Source: an uncultured Bdellovibrio sp.
GTDB taxonomy: Bacteria > Bdellovibrionota > Bdellovibrionia > Bdellovibrionales > Bdellovibrionaceae
DNA: 11,223 nt
Direction of reading: 5' to 3'
Assembly: GCF_946478835.1 (NCBI RefSeq)
Contig: NZ_CAMLDV010000116.1
Coordinates: 1-11,223, forward strand
Below the pieces are notes generated by a model. That model was given only the letters and a program-made list of their open reading frames with translations, was not told where the DNA came from and made no database searches. The translations under genes were made by a program, and so were the position numbers. Positions 1-6,529 of the stretch are shown here, in pieces. Numbering within the stretch: position 1 is the first letter of the stretch; each line of letters opens with the position of its first letter.

Positions 1-484
1 CCTCCCAAACGGCTTCGATTTCTCGCGGAGGTCCCGGTAAAACAAAAACTTTTTGACCATGAGCTTCAAGGTAAAATGCGTTCGCTGTGCCTTGGGAATT
101 AAAAAGAACCTTAGAACCTTTTGGAAAATAACACTGCTGTCTTTGGATGTCCTTAACGACATACCCACGAGACGTCAGGCGATCATTCACATGTTTCCAG
201 GAAGTTTCGTCAAACTCCAAAGGAACTCCCACCCATTCCGTCACGATCTCGCGAGTGAAGTCATCGGACGTAGGACCCAGTCCGCCAGTGACAAACAAGA
301 GGTCCCCATGAGAGGCGCAAAACTCCAAACCTTCGCGCATCAACTTTCGTTCATCGGGCACCACAAGATGAGCCGTCGTTGTGAGGCCGGCCGCTTTTAA
401 TTTTTTAGAAATCCATGAAGCGTTTTTATTAACGATTTGTCCATCGGTGAGTTCTGTGCCAATGCCTAAAATTGCGGCTTTCAT
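1..484 (-). CDS. cinA: CinA N-terminal (MoaB/Mog-like) domain protein, partial
   Basis: This is the 5' part (161 codons) of a CinA-family gene; the 3' end lies beyond the left edge. CinA proteins have an N-terminal molybdopterin-binding-like (MoCF) domain that in characterised members acts as an ADP-ribose pyrophosphatase, often followed by a PncC-type nicotinamide-nucleotide amidase domain. What I read is the N-terminal domain: GIGTEL at residues 7-12 followed by GQIVNKN, TGGLGPTSDD at 66-75, QGTANAF near 131-137 and LPGPP at 149-153, all hallmark CinA motifs in the right order. Whether the amidase domain is present cannot be seen. The start ATG at 484 has AGGAG (499-495 on the minus strand) about ten bases upstream. 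Family assignment is secure; the precise cellular role, NAD recycling or competence-linked, is inferred only from the family. Confidence 0.93.
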   Translation of the reverse strand, partial: MKAAILGIGTELTDGQIVNKNASWISKKLKAAGLTTTAHLVVPDERKLMREGLEFCASHGDLLFVTGGLGPTSDDFTREIVTEWVGVPLEFDETSWKHVNDRLTSRGYVVKDIQRQQCYFPKGSKVLFNSQGTANAFYLEAHGQKVFVLPGPPREIEAVWE

Positions 485-485
485 T

Positions 486-514
486 GTGAGAATTCTCCTA
501 AATCTTCCTCTCAC
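486..514 (-). promoter_or_regulatory. Hairpin presenting the cinA ribosome binding site
   Basis: In the cinA leader GTGAGA (514-509) can pair with TCTCAC (491-486), ending one base before the ATG at 484. The 17-nt loop contains the AGGAG Shine-Dalgarno. A six-pair stem is modest, and GAGAATTCTC here is also a simple palindrome, so a regulatory role is only possible. Confidence 0.3.
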
Positions 515-581
515 TTTGCCCGCCAAACGATCCAATCTCAAGATCTGCGTCCAGATTCTTCTGAATAGGCTCTGCCAATGG

Positions 582-609
582 CGTATACGCAACGCATTAA
601 CGTGGTCAA
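582..609 (-). promoter_or_regulatory. Candidate promoter for cinA
   Basis: On the minus strand TTGACC (609-604) and TATACG (587-582) are separated by 16 bases, a reasonable sigma-70-type match. Transcription would begin near 575 and leave a leader of about 90 nt before the cinA ATG. Read by eye only. Confidence 0.4.
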
Positions 610-613
610 AACC

Positions 614-642
614 TTGCCCCGGTGTCACTCTCTCAATAGATT
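614..642 (+). promoter_or_regulatory. Candidate promoter for the acyl-CoA dehydrogenase-trmH unit
   Basis: TTGCCC (614-619) and TAGATT (637-642) are 17 bases apart, upstream of the ATG at 729. GATAAT at 658-663 is an alternative -10 but lacks a good -35. The rest of the 485-728 divergent spacer shows no gene. Confidence 0.35.
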
Positions 643-728
643 CACGCAGTTAACTTAGATAATAAAACGCTGTTTCAGTTCCGGGCCTGGCCCTGACTCT
701 GTTGGCGTCCGTCGAAGGAGTTCCCATT

Positions 729-1937
729 ATGTCTTTTAATTGGAAAGAGTTTGATCTTTACAATCCAACACCTGAACACGCGATGCTTCGTGAAACTGTG
801 AAGGCATTCACAGAGGCCGAAGTCGAACCGCAGGCTCATGAGTTTGATCGTTCTGAAAAATTCAACCTCGCTCTTTTCAAAAAAGTCGGGGAGTTGGGGC
901 TTCTTGGTATCACAGTTCCCGAACAATTCGGCGGGGCGGGAATGGATGCGACAGCGGCTGCGATCGTGCATGAAGAGTTGTCGGCTTCAGATCCAGGGTT
1001 CTGTTTGGCTTATCTTGCGCACTCCATGCTTTGTGTGAACAACATTGCTGTGAACGGCAGCGATGAGCAACGTCACAGAGTTCTTCCGAAGCTTTGCTCT
1101 GGGGAATGGGTGGGTTCCATGGCAATGTCTGAGCCTGCAGTAGGAACAGACGTTTTGGGTATGCAATCCAAAGCCGTTAAAACAGGGAACGAATATATTT
1201 TGAACGGCCGTAAAATGTGGATCACTAACGGCACGATCGATGAAAACAACACTCCATGCGATCTTGTTTTGGTTTATGCAAAAACGGGCGAAAAACACGG
1301 CCGCGCTCTTGTTTCGACATTCATCGTTGAAAAAGATCACAAGGGTTTTGAAGTCGGACAAAAAATCAAAGACAAGCTCGGCATGCGTGGCTCCAACACG
1401 GCGGAACTTGTTTTCCAAGACTGCCATGTCCCTGCAGCGAACTTGATCGGTCATGAAGGGGATTCTATGCTCCACATGATGCGCAATCTTGAAATTGAAC
1501 GCCTGACTTTGGCGGCAATGAGCTTGGGTATTGCTCGTCGTTCAATCGAAATCATGAACCGTTACGCGACAGAGCGTGAGGCTTTCGGAAAATCTTTAAA
1601 TCACTTCGGCCAAATCCAACGCTACATCGCTGACAGCTATGCAGAATACAAAGCTGCACGCGCTTACGTTTACGAAACAGCACGTCGCATGGATTTGAAC
1701 AAAGAAGGAAACCGTTTGGATTCAGACGGTGTAAAACTTGTCGCAACAACAATGGGTAAAAACGTCGCAGACCGCGCGATCCAAGTTTTGGGTGGTTACG
1801 GTTACGTGGGCGAGTACGTTGTTGAAAGACTTTGGAGAGACGCAAAGCTGCTTGAAATCGGCGGCGGAACTTTGGAAGCGCACCAAAAAAATATCACTCG
1901 TGACTTGGCGAAGAGCCCTGAGTCTTTGTACAAGTAG
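729..1937 (+). CDS. Acyl-CoA dehydrogenase, isovaleryl-CoA dehydrogenase type
   Basis: This is a 402-aa FAD-dependent acyl-CoA dehydrogenase, the family's usual length, that oxidises an acyl-CoA thioester to the 2,3-enoyl-CoA and passes electrons to electron-transfer flavoprotein. Visible family blocks are MAMSEPAVGTD (131-141), MWITNG (163-168), KLGMRGS (216-222), REAFGK (283-288), QVLGGYGYV (352-360) and the C-terminal EIGGGTLE (376-383). Most family members place the catalytic Glu in that last block. Here the position is glycine, while the helix reading LEIERLTLAA supplies Glu257, the arrangement known from isovaleryl-CoA dehydrogenase. This favours a branched-chain substrate and a leucine catabolism role, but substrate is not proven. 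A TTG at 702 in frame is possible; the ATG at 729 is preferred because GAAGGAG (714-720) sits eight bases before it. trmH follows after five bases. Confidence 0.93.
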   Translation: MSFNWKEFDLYNPTPEHAMLRETVKAFTEAEVEPQAHEFDRSEKFNLALFKKVGELGLLGITVPEQFGGAGMDATAAAIVHEELSASDPGFCLAYLAHSMLCVNNIAVNGSDEQRHRVLPKLCSGEWVGSMAMSEPAVGTDVLGMQSKAVKTGNEYILNGRKMWITNGTIDENNTPCDLVLVYAKTGEKHGRALVSTFIVEKDHKGFEVGQKIKDKLGMRGSNTAELVFQDCHVPAANLIGHEGDSMLHMMRNLEIERLTLAAMSLGIARRSIEIMNRYATEREAFGKSLNHFGQIQRYIADSYAEYKAARAYVYETARRMDLNKEGNRLDSDGVKLVATTMGKNVADRAIQVLGGYGYVGEYVVERLWRDAKLLEIGGGTLEAHQKNITRDLAKSPESLYK

Positions 1938-1942
1938 GTAGC

Positions 1943-2659
1943 ATGTTTCCTTATGGGCCTGAATTAGAGATCAACGCCAATTTAAAAGTTCACTATCAAT
2001 TGATTCTTGAGAAGATCGGGCCTTTGCTCACAGACGAGCGCCGACAAAAAATCGAGCGCGTGGTCTCTTTAAGAAATTTCGACACAGCCGTTGTCCTTGA
2101 GGGCATTTATGATCGCGGCAATATTTCTGCGGTGATGAGAAGTGCCGAGGGCTTAGGGTTCGGAAATTTCCACGTCATTGAAACTCAAGAAAAATTCAAA
2201 GAAGCCAACCGTGTCACGCAAGGTGCCGACAAATGGGTTGAAGTGCAGAAGTGGAAAAAGACCGCGGACTGCGTGAAAACTTTAAAATCCCAGGGCTATA
2301 AAATCTGTGTCACACACTTGGATGCGAAAGCCAAACCCCTGCATGAAATTGATTTCTCGGGTAAGGTCGCTCTTGTTCTAGGAAATGAAAAAGATGGTGT
2401 CAGCCCTGAGATGATCGCGGCTGCCGATGAAACCATTATCATTCCTATGACAGGCTTTGTGCAAAGTTTTAATATCTCTGTAGCGGGTGCTCTAAGTCTT
2501 TACCATATCTCTCAAGATCGCTTGAAGCGCTTAGGATCAAATGCGTCTTTATCTCAAGAAGAGCAGGGAATCTTGCAGGCTTATTACTATATGCGAACGC
2601 AAGACTCAGCAGCTCAATATCTAGAAGAAATGTTTTCTCGCGGAATTCTTAAAGCTTAG
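1943..2659 (+). CDS. trmH: tRNA (guanosine(18)-2'-O)-methyltransferase, TrmH/SpoU family
   Basis: This 238-aa SPOUT-fold enzyme is expected to methylate the 2'-OH of G18 in the tRNA D-loop using SAM, in the cytoplasm as a knotted dimer. All three SpoU motifs are present: motif 1 NISAVMRSAEGLG (60-72) with catalytic Arg66, motif 2 LVLGNEKDGVS (144-154), and motif 3 IPMTGFVQSFNISVAGAL (167-184). The downstream region SLYHISQDRL and an EEQ-containing tail resemble E. coli TrmH rather than RlmB or TrmL, and the length also fits TrmH. It has no long N-terminal L30e-like substrate-binding domain. It starts five bases after the acyl-CoA dehydrogenase stop, with only a weak AGGTAG upstream, so it is probably cotranscribed and perhaps translationally coupled. 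The pairing with a catabolic gene has no obvious functional logic. Confidence 0.9.
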   Translation: MFPYGPELEINANLKVHYQLILEKIGPLLTDERRQKIERVVSLRNFDTAVVLEGIYDRGNISAVMRSAEGLGFGNFHVIETQEKFKEANRVTQGADKWVEVQKWKKTADCVKTLKSQGYKICVTHLDAKAKPLHEIDFSGKVALVLGNEKDGVSPEMIAAADETIIIPMTGFVQSFNISVAGALSLYHISQDRLKRLGSNASLSQEEQGILQAYYYMRTQDSAAQYLEEMFSRGILKA

Positions 2660-2660
2660 A

Positions 2661-2730
2661 GCCTAAGGGGAACGCCGTACCTTTTTGTAATGCGGCGTAG
2701 ACGTAAAAAATCCCCTGGCACCTTTTATTT
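2661..2730 (+). terminator. Imperfect hairpin between convergent genes, probable trmH terminator
   Basis: The core stem is ACGCCGTA (2672-2679) with TGCGGCGT (2691-2698), eight pairs including one G-U and an 11-nt loop. An outer AGGGGA (2666-2671) pairs with TCCCCT (2711-2716), and GCC/GGC can extend it. CCTTTTATTT follows at 2721-2730, giving a weak U-tract for rightward transcription. For the leftward gene no U-tract follows. Confidence 0.45.
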
Positions 2731-3348
2731 CGTTCCTGACGATTTGTTTTGATACGAACCTTTGCCGCCATTTTTACGTACGAGTTTTTCGTAGAATGCG
2801 ACTTGCTTGTCGATGCTCTTTTGCATTTCTGGTGAGTCGACTTTGCGGCAGACATTTAAAGATTCAATTGTGCCGGCAGGATCGTATTTGTTTTGATATT
2901 CCGATGTGACGCTGTTCATTTGGCGGATCAATTCTTTCTTTAATAGATCCAATGACGATTTATCCAATTGCGCACTCGGAGTTTCAGCATGTGCTTTTTG
3001 TTCTTTTGTTGGTTCTTGAAAAGACACATTCCCTAGCGTTCCATTTTTTTGGAAGTTCAACACACGGTAAAAAGGTTGCTTCTTTTCATCTAAACGGATG
3101 ACTAAGGATTTGTCGGCGTATTTGTTTTCAAGAACTCCGATGGATTCGTCTGTTACGAAATATAATTTCTTTCCGGAAGAAAACTCAAATGGTGTTGCAG
3201 AATCAGTTGTGAGCTTAAAAGTGCGAGCGTCCGCTTTGCCATCCAAAGCTTCATGGCAACGGATCAAGTTTGTCAGCTCTTGAGAAGCTAAAGCCGGAAG
3301 AGTTGAAAGAACACCTAAACACGCTAAAAAGAGAGACGCTTTTTTCAT
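2725..3348 (-). CDS. Secreted protein of unknown function
   Basis: I do not recognise this 207-aa protein. Residues 1-22 form a clear Sec signal peptide (MKKASLFLACLG..., cleavage after LPALA), so it should act in the periplasm or outside. The mature part has two cysteines, C31 and C167, far apart and able to form a disulfide. There is a beta-rich middle around KKLYFVTDES (60-69) and SLVIRLDEKKQPFYRVLNF, then a charged helical C-terminal half ending in a flexible Gly/Lys/Ser tail. An in-frame ATG eight codons upstream (3372) would spoil the signal peptide; the ATG at 3348 has TGGAAT just upstream and is chosen. The gene is convergent to trmH and divergent from the phytase-like gene, separated by 131 bp. 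I see no convincing promoter for it. Confidence 0.75.
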   Translation of the reverse strand: MKKASLFLACLGVLSTLPALASQELTNLIRCHEALDGKADARTFKLTTDSATPFEFSSGKKLYFVTDESIGVLENKYADKSLVIRLDEKKQPFYRVLNFQKNGTLGNVSFQEPTKEQKAHAETPSAQLDKSSLDLLKKELIRQMNSVTSEYQNKYDPAGTIESLNVCRKVDSPEMQKSIDKQVAFYEKLVRKNGGKGSYQNKSSGTK

Positions 3349-3429
3349 AGTATTCCAGTTCCGCGAGCTCACAGGTCGCTCTTTGAGGATAAACGGAATT
3401 TTGTCCAGCTTCGAGTCTAGATTGAAGGG

Positions 3430-3458
3430 TTGTCCTTGGGCTCAAATTCCACTAGGAT
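3430..3458 (+). promoter_or_regulatory. Promoter for the phytase-like lipoprotein operon
   Basis: TTGTCC (3430-3435) and TAGGAT (3453-3458) are exactly 17 bases apart. Transcription would start near 3465, leaving about 15 nt that contain the strong GGAAGGAG (3467-3474) ribosome binding site before the ATG at 3480. Confidence 0.5.
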
Positions 3459-3479
3459 TTTTCTATGGAAGGAGCCTCT

Positions 3480-4361
3480 ATGAAAAAGACAGCTTTGATA
3501 ATCTCCCTTGCGGTTCTTGCCGGTTGCGCCGAGAAAGTCGTGACGGATCATAGTGATAAGCCGGTACCCGTCGCCGCAAAATCCTCGTTTTTTATGACGA
3601 AACCTCAGCCGACCGAACCTGTCGAGTTGGTCTTTGATACAAAGTACGCAGGGAAAAAGGCAGTGAACTATCGCAAAAATCCCGATATCAAAATGTCCGG
3701 GAGCGCGACTTTAGACCCGAAAGCTCTCAAGGAAGTCGCTAAACCCATGAAAAAGAACAAAGCCATTCTTTACGTGTTTGACCTCCGCCAGGAATCCCAC
3801 GGTCTTATCAATGACATCCCGGTGACGTGGCAGGCAGAGCACGATTGGGCCAATGCGGATTTGAATCACGATGAAGCCGTTCGCCGTGAACGCCGTCAAC
3901 TTGGTGATTTGCGTGTCGGTGAAAAAATCAATGGTGTGGAAATCAAAAGCATTGAAACAGAAGAAAGCATGGTTCGCAGCGCCGGTTATCAGTACGTGCG
4001 CCTAACCGTGACGGACCACGTTCGTCCGGTGGATTCAGAAGTAGATCGGTTCATTGAGGCAGTTCGCGAGCTTCCAGAAAATTCCTGGATCCATTTTCAC
4101 TGCCGCGCTGGCAAAGGTCGCACAACCACGTTTATGGTTCTTTACGATATGCTGATCAACGCGAAGTACGTTCCGTTTGATGACATCATCAATAGAAATG
4201 CGAAACTCAGCGAAGACTACGACGTGATGGCCGTTGTTGACGCCAAAGACTGGAGAGCGCCTTATCAAAAAGAACGCGCTGATTTTGTGCGTGCCTTTTA
4301 TGAATACGCTAAAGAAAATCCGCGCGGTGAGAAAAAACTTTGGTCAGAGTGGGTGAAATAA
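3480..4361 (+). CDS. Lipoprotein tyrosine-phosphatase-like inositol phosphatase (PTP-like phytase)
   Basis: This is a 293-aa cysteine phosphatase. Residues 1-16 are a lipoprotein signal with lipobox LAGC and lipidated Cys16. The active-site P-loop is HCRAGKGRTT (207-216) with nucleophile Cys208 and phosphate-binding Arg214. TDHVRP (178-183) supplies the probable general acid Asp179. DLRQESHG (101-108) and the C-terminal WSEWVK also match the Selenomonas-type PTP-like phytases, which remove phosphates stepwise from myo-inositol hexakisphosphate; a close relative from B. bacteriovorus has been studied structurally. Substrate here could be inositol phosphates or another phosphorylated compound. 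The signal places it on the envelope, facing periplasm or prey. The start at 3480 is favoured over the in-frame ATG at 3465 because GGAAGGAG lies between them. Its TAA overlaps the next gene's ATG by one base. Confidence 0.9.
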   Translation: MKKTALIISLAVLAGCAEKVVTDHSDKPVPVAAKSSFFMTKPQPTEPVELVFDTKYAGKKAVNYRKNPDIKMSGSATLDPKALKEVAKPMKKNKAILYVFDLRQESHGLINDIPVTWQAEHDWANADLNHDEAVRRERRQLGDLRVGEKINGVEIKSIETEESMVRSAGYQYVRLTVTDHVRPVDSEVDRFIEAVRELPENSWIHFHCRAGKGRTTTFMVLYDMLINAKYVPFDDIINRNAKLSEDYDVMAVVDAKDWRAPYQKERADFVRAFYEYAKENPRGEKKLWSEWVK

Positions 4362-4780
4362 TGAAAAAGAATTTAAGTCTTATTTTGGTTATGTTGTTTC
4401 TCGGGGCTTGTGCAACGAAACCAAAATCTCAGGACTCGGGCTTTGAAGATTTAAAAGAAACAAAGCATGCAGCGACGGCAAAGAAAACAGAAAAAGTTCC
4501 TGCGGAGCCCGCGAAGGCTTCAAGCATTGTTGTTGATTCCAAAGATTTGCAAGTTTTGGAAAAAATGACGAAGGCTGTGGAATTATATGTTTTAAAAAAC
4601 GATAAGAAGCAGTTCACATCACTTTGCAAAGACAAACGTTTTGATTGTTTCGTGGATGATAAAGCTTATCCGAAAACAAAAAAGAAAATCGCACGCTCTG
4701 TGCCCCCTTATGCGAGTGGCTCAAAAATGGGCCTGCAAGGGGAGCAACGCGTGCACGTGAAGTATGATTTTTATCCTTAG
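4361..4780 (+). CDS. Small lysine-rich lipoprotein of unknown function
   Basis: This is a 139-aa protein with a lipoprotein signal (MKKNLSLILVMLFLGAC, lipidated Cys17, next residue Ala, so Lol export to the outer membrane is expected). A low-complexity Lys/Ala/Glu/Pro stretch from about 19 to 52 forms a tether. The compact C-terminal part contains Cys89 and Cys96, seven residues apart and likely a disulfide, and ends VHVKYDFYP. I do not recognise the domain. The ATG shares its A with the TAA of the phosphatase gene, which indicates translational coupling. An upstream TTG at 4340 would spoil the signal peptide and is rejected. Coupling and matching localisation suggest it works with, or anchors near, the phosphatase, but this is inference from position only. 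Its stop overlaps the stop of the convergent gene. Confidence 0.8.
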   Translation: MKKNLSLILVMLFLGACATKPKSQDSGFEDLKETKHAATAKKTEKVPAEPAKASSIVVDSKDLQVLEKMTKAVELYVLKNDKKQFTSLCKDKRFDCFVDDKAYPKTKKKIARSVPPYASGSKMGLQGEQRVHVKYDFYP

Positions 4781-6342
4781 TTTTTACGAAGGATGATGGA
4801 TTTCATCAAGGGCTCCTGATCTGGGAGCTCAAAGTCCAAACCTTGCGCCGGAGCGGGCAAGATCTTAAACGAAAATTCTCTTTTCAGTTTGTTCAATCTT
4901 AAATGCAAATCACCCGTCGTCCACTTTTCATAGTTTGTGCAGAAAAGAAGAAGGCCGTTTTTTTCCAAGCAGTACATGCAATTGATCATCAGCTCATCAA
5001 AGTTCTTGCTGATTGAAAACACACCACTCTTAGAACGGCCAAAAGAAGGAGGATCACAGATGATCAATCCAAATTTTCTTTTGCGACGAATGGTGCCTTT
5101 TAAGAATAGCAAACAGTCTTGCACCCAAAACTCATAATTATCTTGTTCGGGATTCAAGCCGTTCAATTCGAAATTGCGTTTGCTCCAATCAATGAAATTT
5201 TGCGAAACATCGACAGTGCAGACTTCTTGGGCTCCAGCTAACGCTGACACCACACTGAAACCACTCGTGTAAGAAAAAAGATTCAAGACACGGCGATCCT
5301 CGGCATGCTCTTTCACCCACAGACGATTTTCACGCTGATCCAGGAAAAGTCCCGGAGACAATCCCGTGTCGCTGCGAAGTTCGTAGTTCACACCATTTTC
5401 TTTCGCCGTCCAACGTGTCGAAGTATTACCGATATTCCAAAGAATCTCCGCATTGGGATCTTCTCCACGGTTGAGCATTTTGCGAACCAAAATTTTCTTT
5501 TGATGTTTTTTAGCAAGCTTTTCAAAACGAAGCAGATCTTGAACCGTTGGATCCGATTCCTTGTACCAATAAACCCAAAGGTACTCGCCGTACTGATCAA
5601 TACGGTAGGTGTCCAACTCACGATGACTGATACGCAATGATTCGTCTTTCAGTTCGGAAAACTTATACATACGTTCACGGCGTTGGAACGCTTCCGCTAA
5701 AATCAGCTCTTCCGTTTGAGATTGTTCATTGTGCTTAGCCCACTCTGGAAGATCCGTTTCAAAATGAATTTTTTCACCGCGAAGTTCAAAAGAAAGAGAA
5801 AGCGAGTGAAGGCATAAGCGGAAATAAGGAGTTCCGTTGTGATCATTATCACCCAAGATTGCAATGCCGTTAGCTTCGGCATGCAAACGAATCTGATGAG
5901 GCTTTCCAGAGTGAGGAACAGCTTCCCAAAGATCATAGTCGCCGACATTCTTGAGCCATTTAAAAGTGGTTTTCGAGTTCGGTTCTTTGCTCGCGGTGCT
6001 GACGAAGGCATTTCTTTCTTTCGTGATTAAAGATTCGTAAGTGAACTCTTTCTGTGAAGATTTTTTGTCCGTGAGAAAAAGATATTTCTTAGCGACCTTA
6101 TGCTGCTCAAAAAGATGTGTGATCTCAGCAGCCAATTCTTGCGAAGTCGGGAAGACCATGGCTCCCGATGTCGCTTTATCCAGGCGATGCACGACGTAGA
6201 GTTTGCGATCCAGCTCTTCTTCATACACTTCTACGCAACCACGCTGCCCGAACTCGGGAGTATGGGTGTTGAGGCCCGCAATCTTGTCAATAAAGATGCA
6301 GCCGGCTAATTCGGTGTATCGGAGCTTAATCACACGTGTCAT
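4777..6342 (-). CDS. RluA-type pseudouridine synthase fused to RlmK-like SAM methyltransferase
   Basis: This 521-aa protein has two RNA-modification modules. Residues 1 to about 225 are an RluA-family pseudouridine synthase without an S4 domain: HRLDKATSG (52-60) with catalytic Asp55, the VAKKYLFL strand (83-90), and PHQIRLHA (148-155) followed by ILGD. From about 236 it resembles the RlmK half of E. coli RlmKL, the 23S rRNA m7G2069 methyltransferase: a YRIDQYGEYLWVYWY entry strand (246-260), TGLSPGLFLDQR (326-337), SAM motif I LNLFSYTSGFS (353-363), VDVS (377-380), and motif IV DPPSFGRSK (430-438). So it probably isomerises a uridine and methylates a guanine in rRNA; exact sites are unknown, and an RlmI-like specificity is possible. 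The ATG at 6342 has no Shine-Dalgarno. Its stop overlaps the stop of the convergent lipoprotein gene. Confidence 0.87.
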   Translation of the reverse strand: MTRVIKLRYTELAGCIFIDKIAGLNTHTPEFGQRGCVEVYEEELDRKLYVVHRLDKATSGAMVFPTSQELAAEITHLFEQHKVAKKYLFLTDKKSSQKEFTYESLITKERNAFVSTASKEPNSKTTFKWLKNVGDYDLWEAVPHSGKPHQIRLHAEANGIAILGDNDHNGTPYFRLCLHSLSLSFELRGEKIHFETDLPEWAKHNEQSQTEELILAEAFQRRERMYKFSELKDESLRISHRELDTYRIDQYGEYLWVYWYKESDPTVQDLLRFEKLAKKHQKKILVRKMLNRGEDPNAEILWNIGNTSTRWTAKENGVNYELRSDTGLSPGLFLDQRENRLWVKEHAEDRRVLNLFSYTSGFSVVSALAGAQEVCTVDVSQNFIDWSKRNFELNGLNPEQDNYEFWVQDCLLFLKGTIRRKRKFGLIICDPPSFGRSKSGVFSISKNFDELMINCMYCLEKNGLLLFCTNYEKWTTGDLHLRLNKLKREFSFKILPAPAQGLDFELPDQEPLMKSIILRKN

Positions 6343-6348
6343 CTGGCT

Positions 6349-6377
6349 ACTATAATCCGGTTTTCATTGAGGGTCAC
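6349..6377 (-). promoter_or_regulatory. Promoter giving a leaderless mRNA for the fusion gene
   Basis: On the minus strand GTGACC (6377-6372) and TATAGT (6354-6349) are 17 bases apart. The -10 ends six bases before the ATG at 6342, so transcription should begin at or next to the start codon. The overlapping plus-strand word TATAAT (6351-6356) could also serve as a rightward -10, but it has no good -35. Confidence 0.45.
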
Positions 6378-6524
6378 TTCCGTTTTAGCTACAAATAGAG
6401 CCTGGACCTTGCCGCTTCAGACAGTCCTCACTCGAATGGTTCGGTGGTGGCTCTGCAGAAGTTCTTCGCCTCGTTGCGGAACTCGCGTCAAGATCCAGGC
6501 TCTATTTGTAGCTAAAACGGAGGT
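6376..6524. repeat. Long inverted repeat (31-bp arms) between divergent genes
   Basis: Arms are 6376-6406 and 6494-6524. The inner 27 bp (6380-6406 and 6494-6520) are perfectly complementary, and the extension adds four pairs including one G-U on the plus strand. Inward, after one mismatch, further short pairings continue (6408-6411 with 6489-6492; 6413-6415 with 6485-6487). Inside the loop a small hairpin AGTTC/GAACT (6460-6464, 6479-6483) forms. The right arm includes GGAGG (6519-6523), the only ribosome binding site for the lemA start at 6530. The left arm abuts the -35 of the opposite gene. There is no flanking direct repeat of five bases or more, so I cannot call it a mobile element. Confidence 0.85.
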
Positions 6525-6529
6525 CTCTC

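Noticed and set aside
53..653. Two rightward open frames over the left edge and spacer
   Set aside because: They overlap the minus-strand cinA frame, whose protein has clear family motifs, and have no coding signature of their own.
987..1475. 162-codon open frame antisense to the acyl-CoA dehydrogenase
   Set aside because: A shadow of the conserved coding frame on the other strand; no family resemblance.
6380..6520. A MITE or IS remnant bounded by 27-bp terminal inverted repeats
   Set aside because: No flanking target-site duplication of five bases or more is visible, and there is no transposase fragment. A regulatory or structural palindrome explains the position equally well; a genome copy count would be needed.
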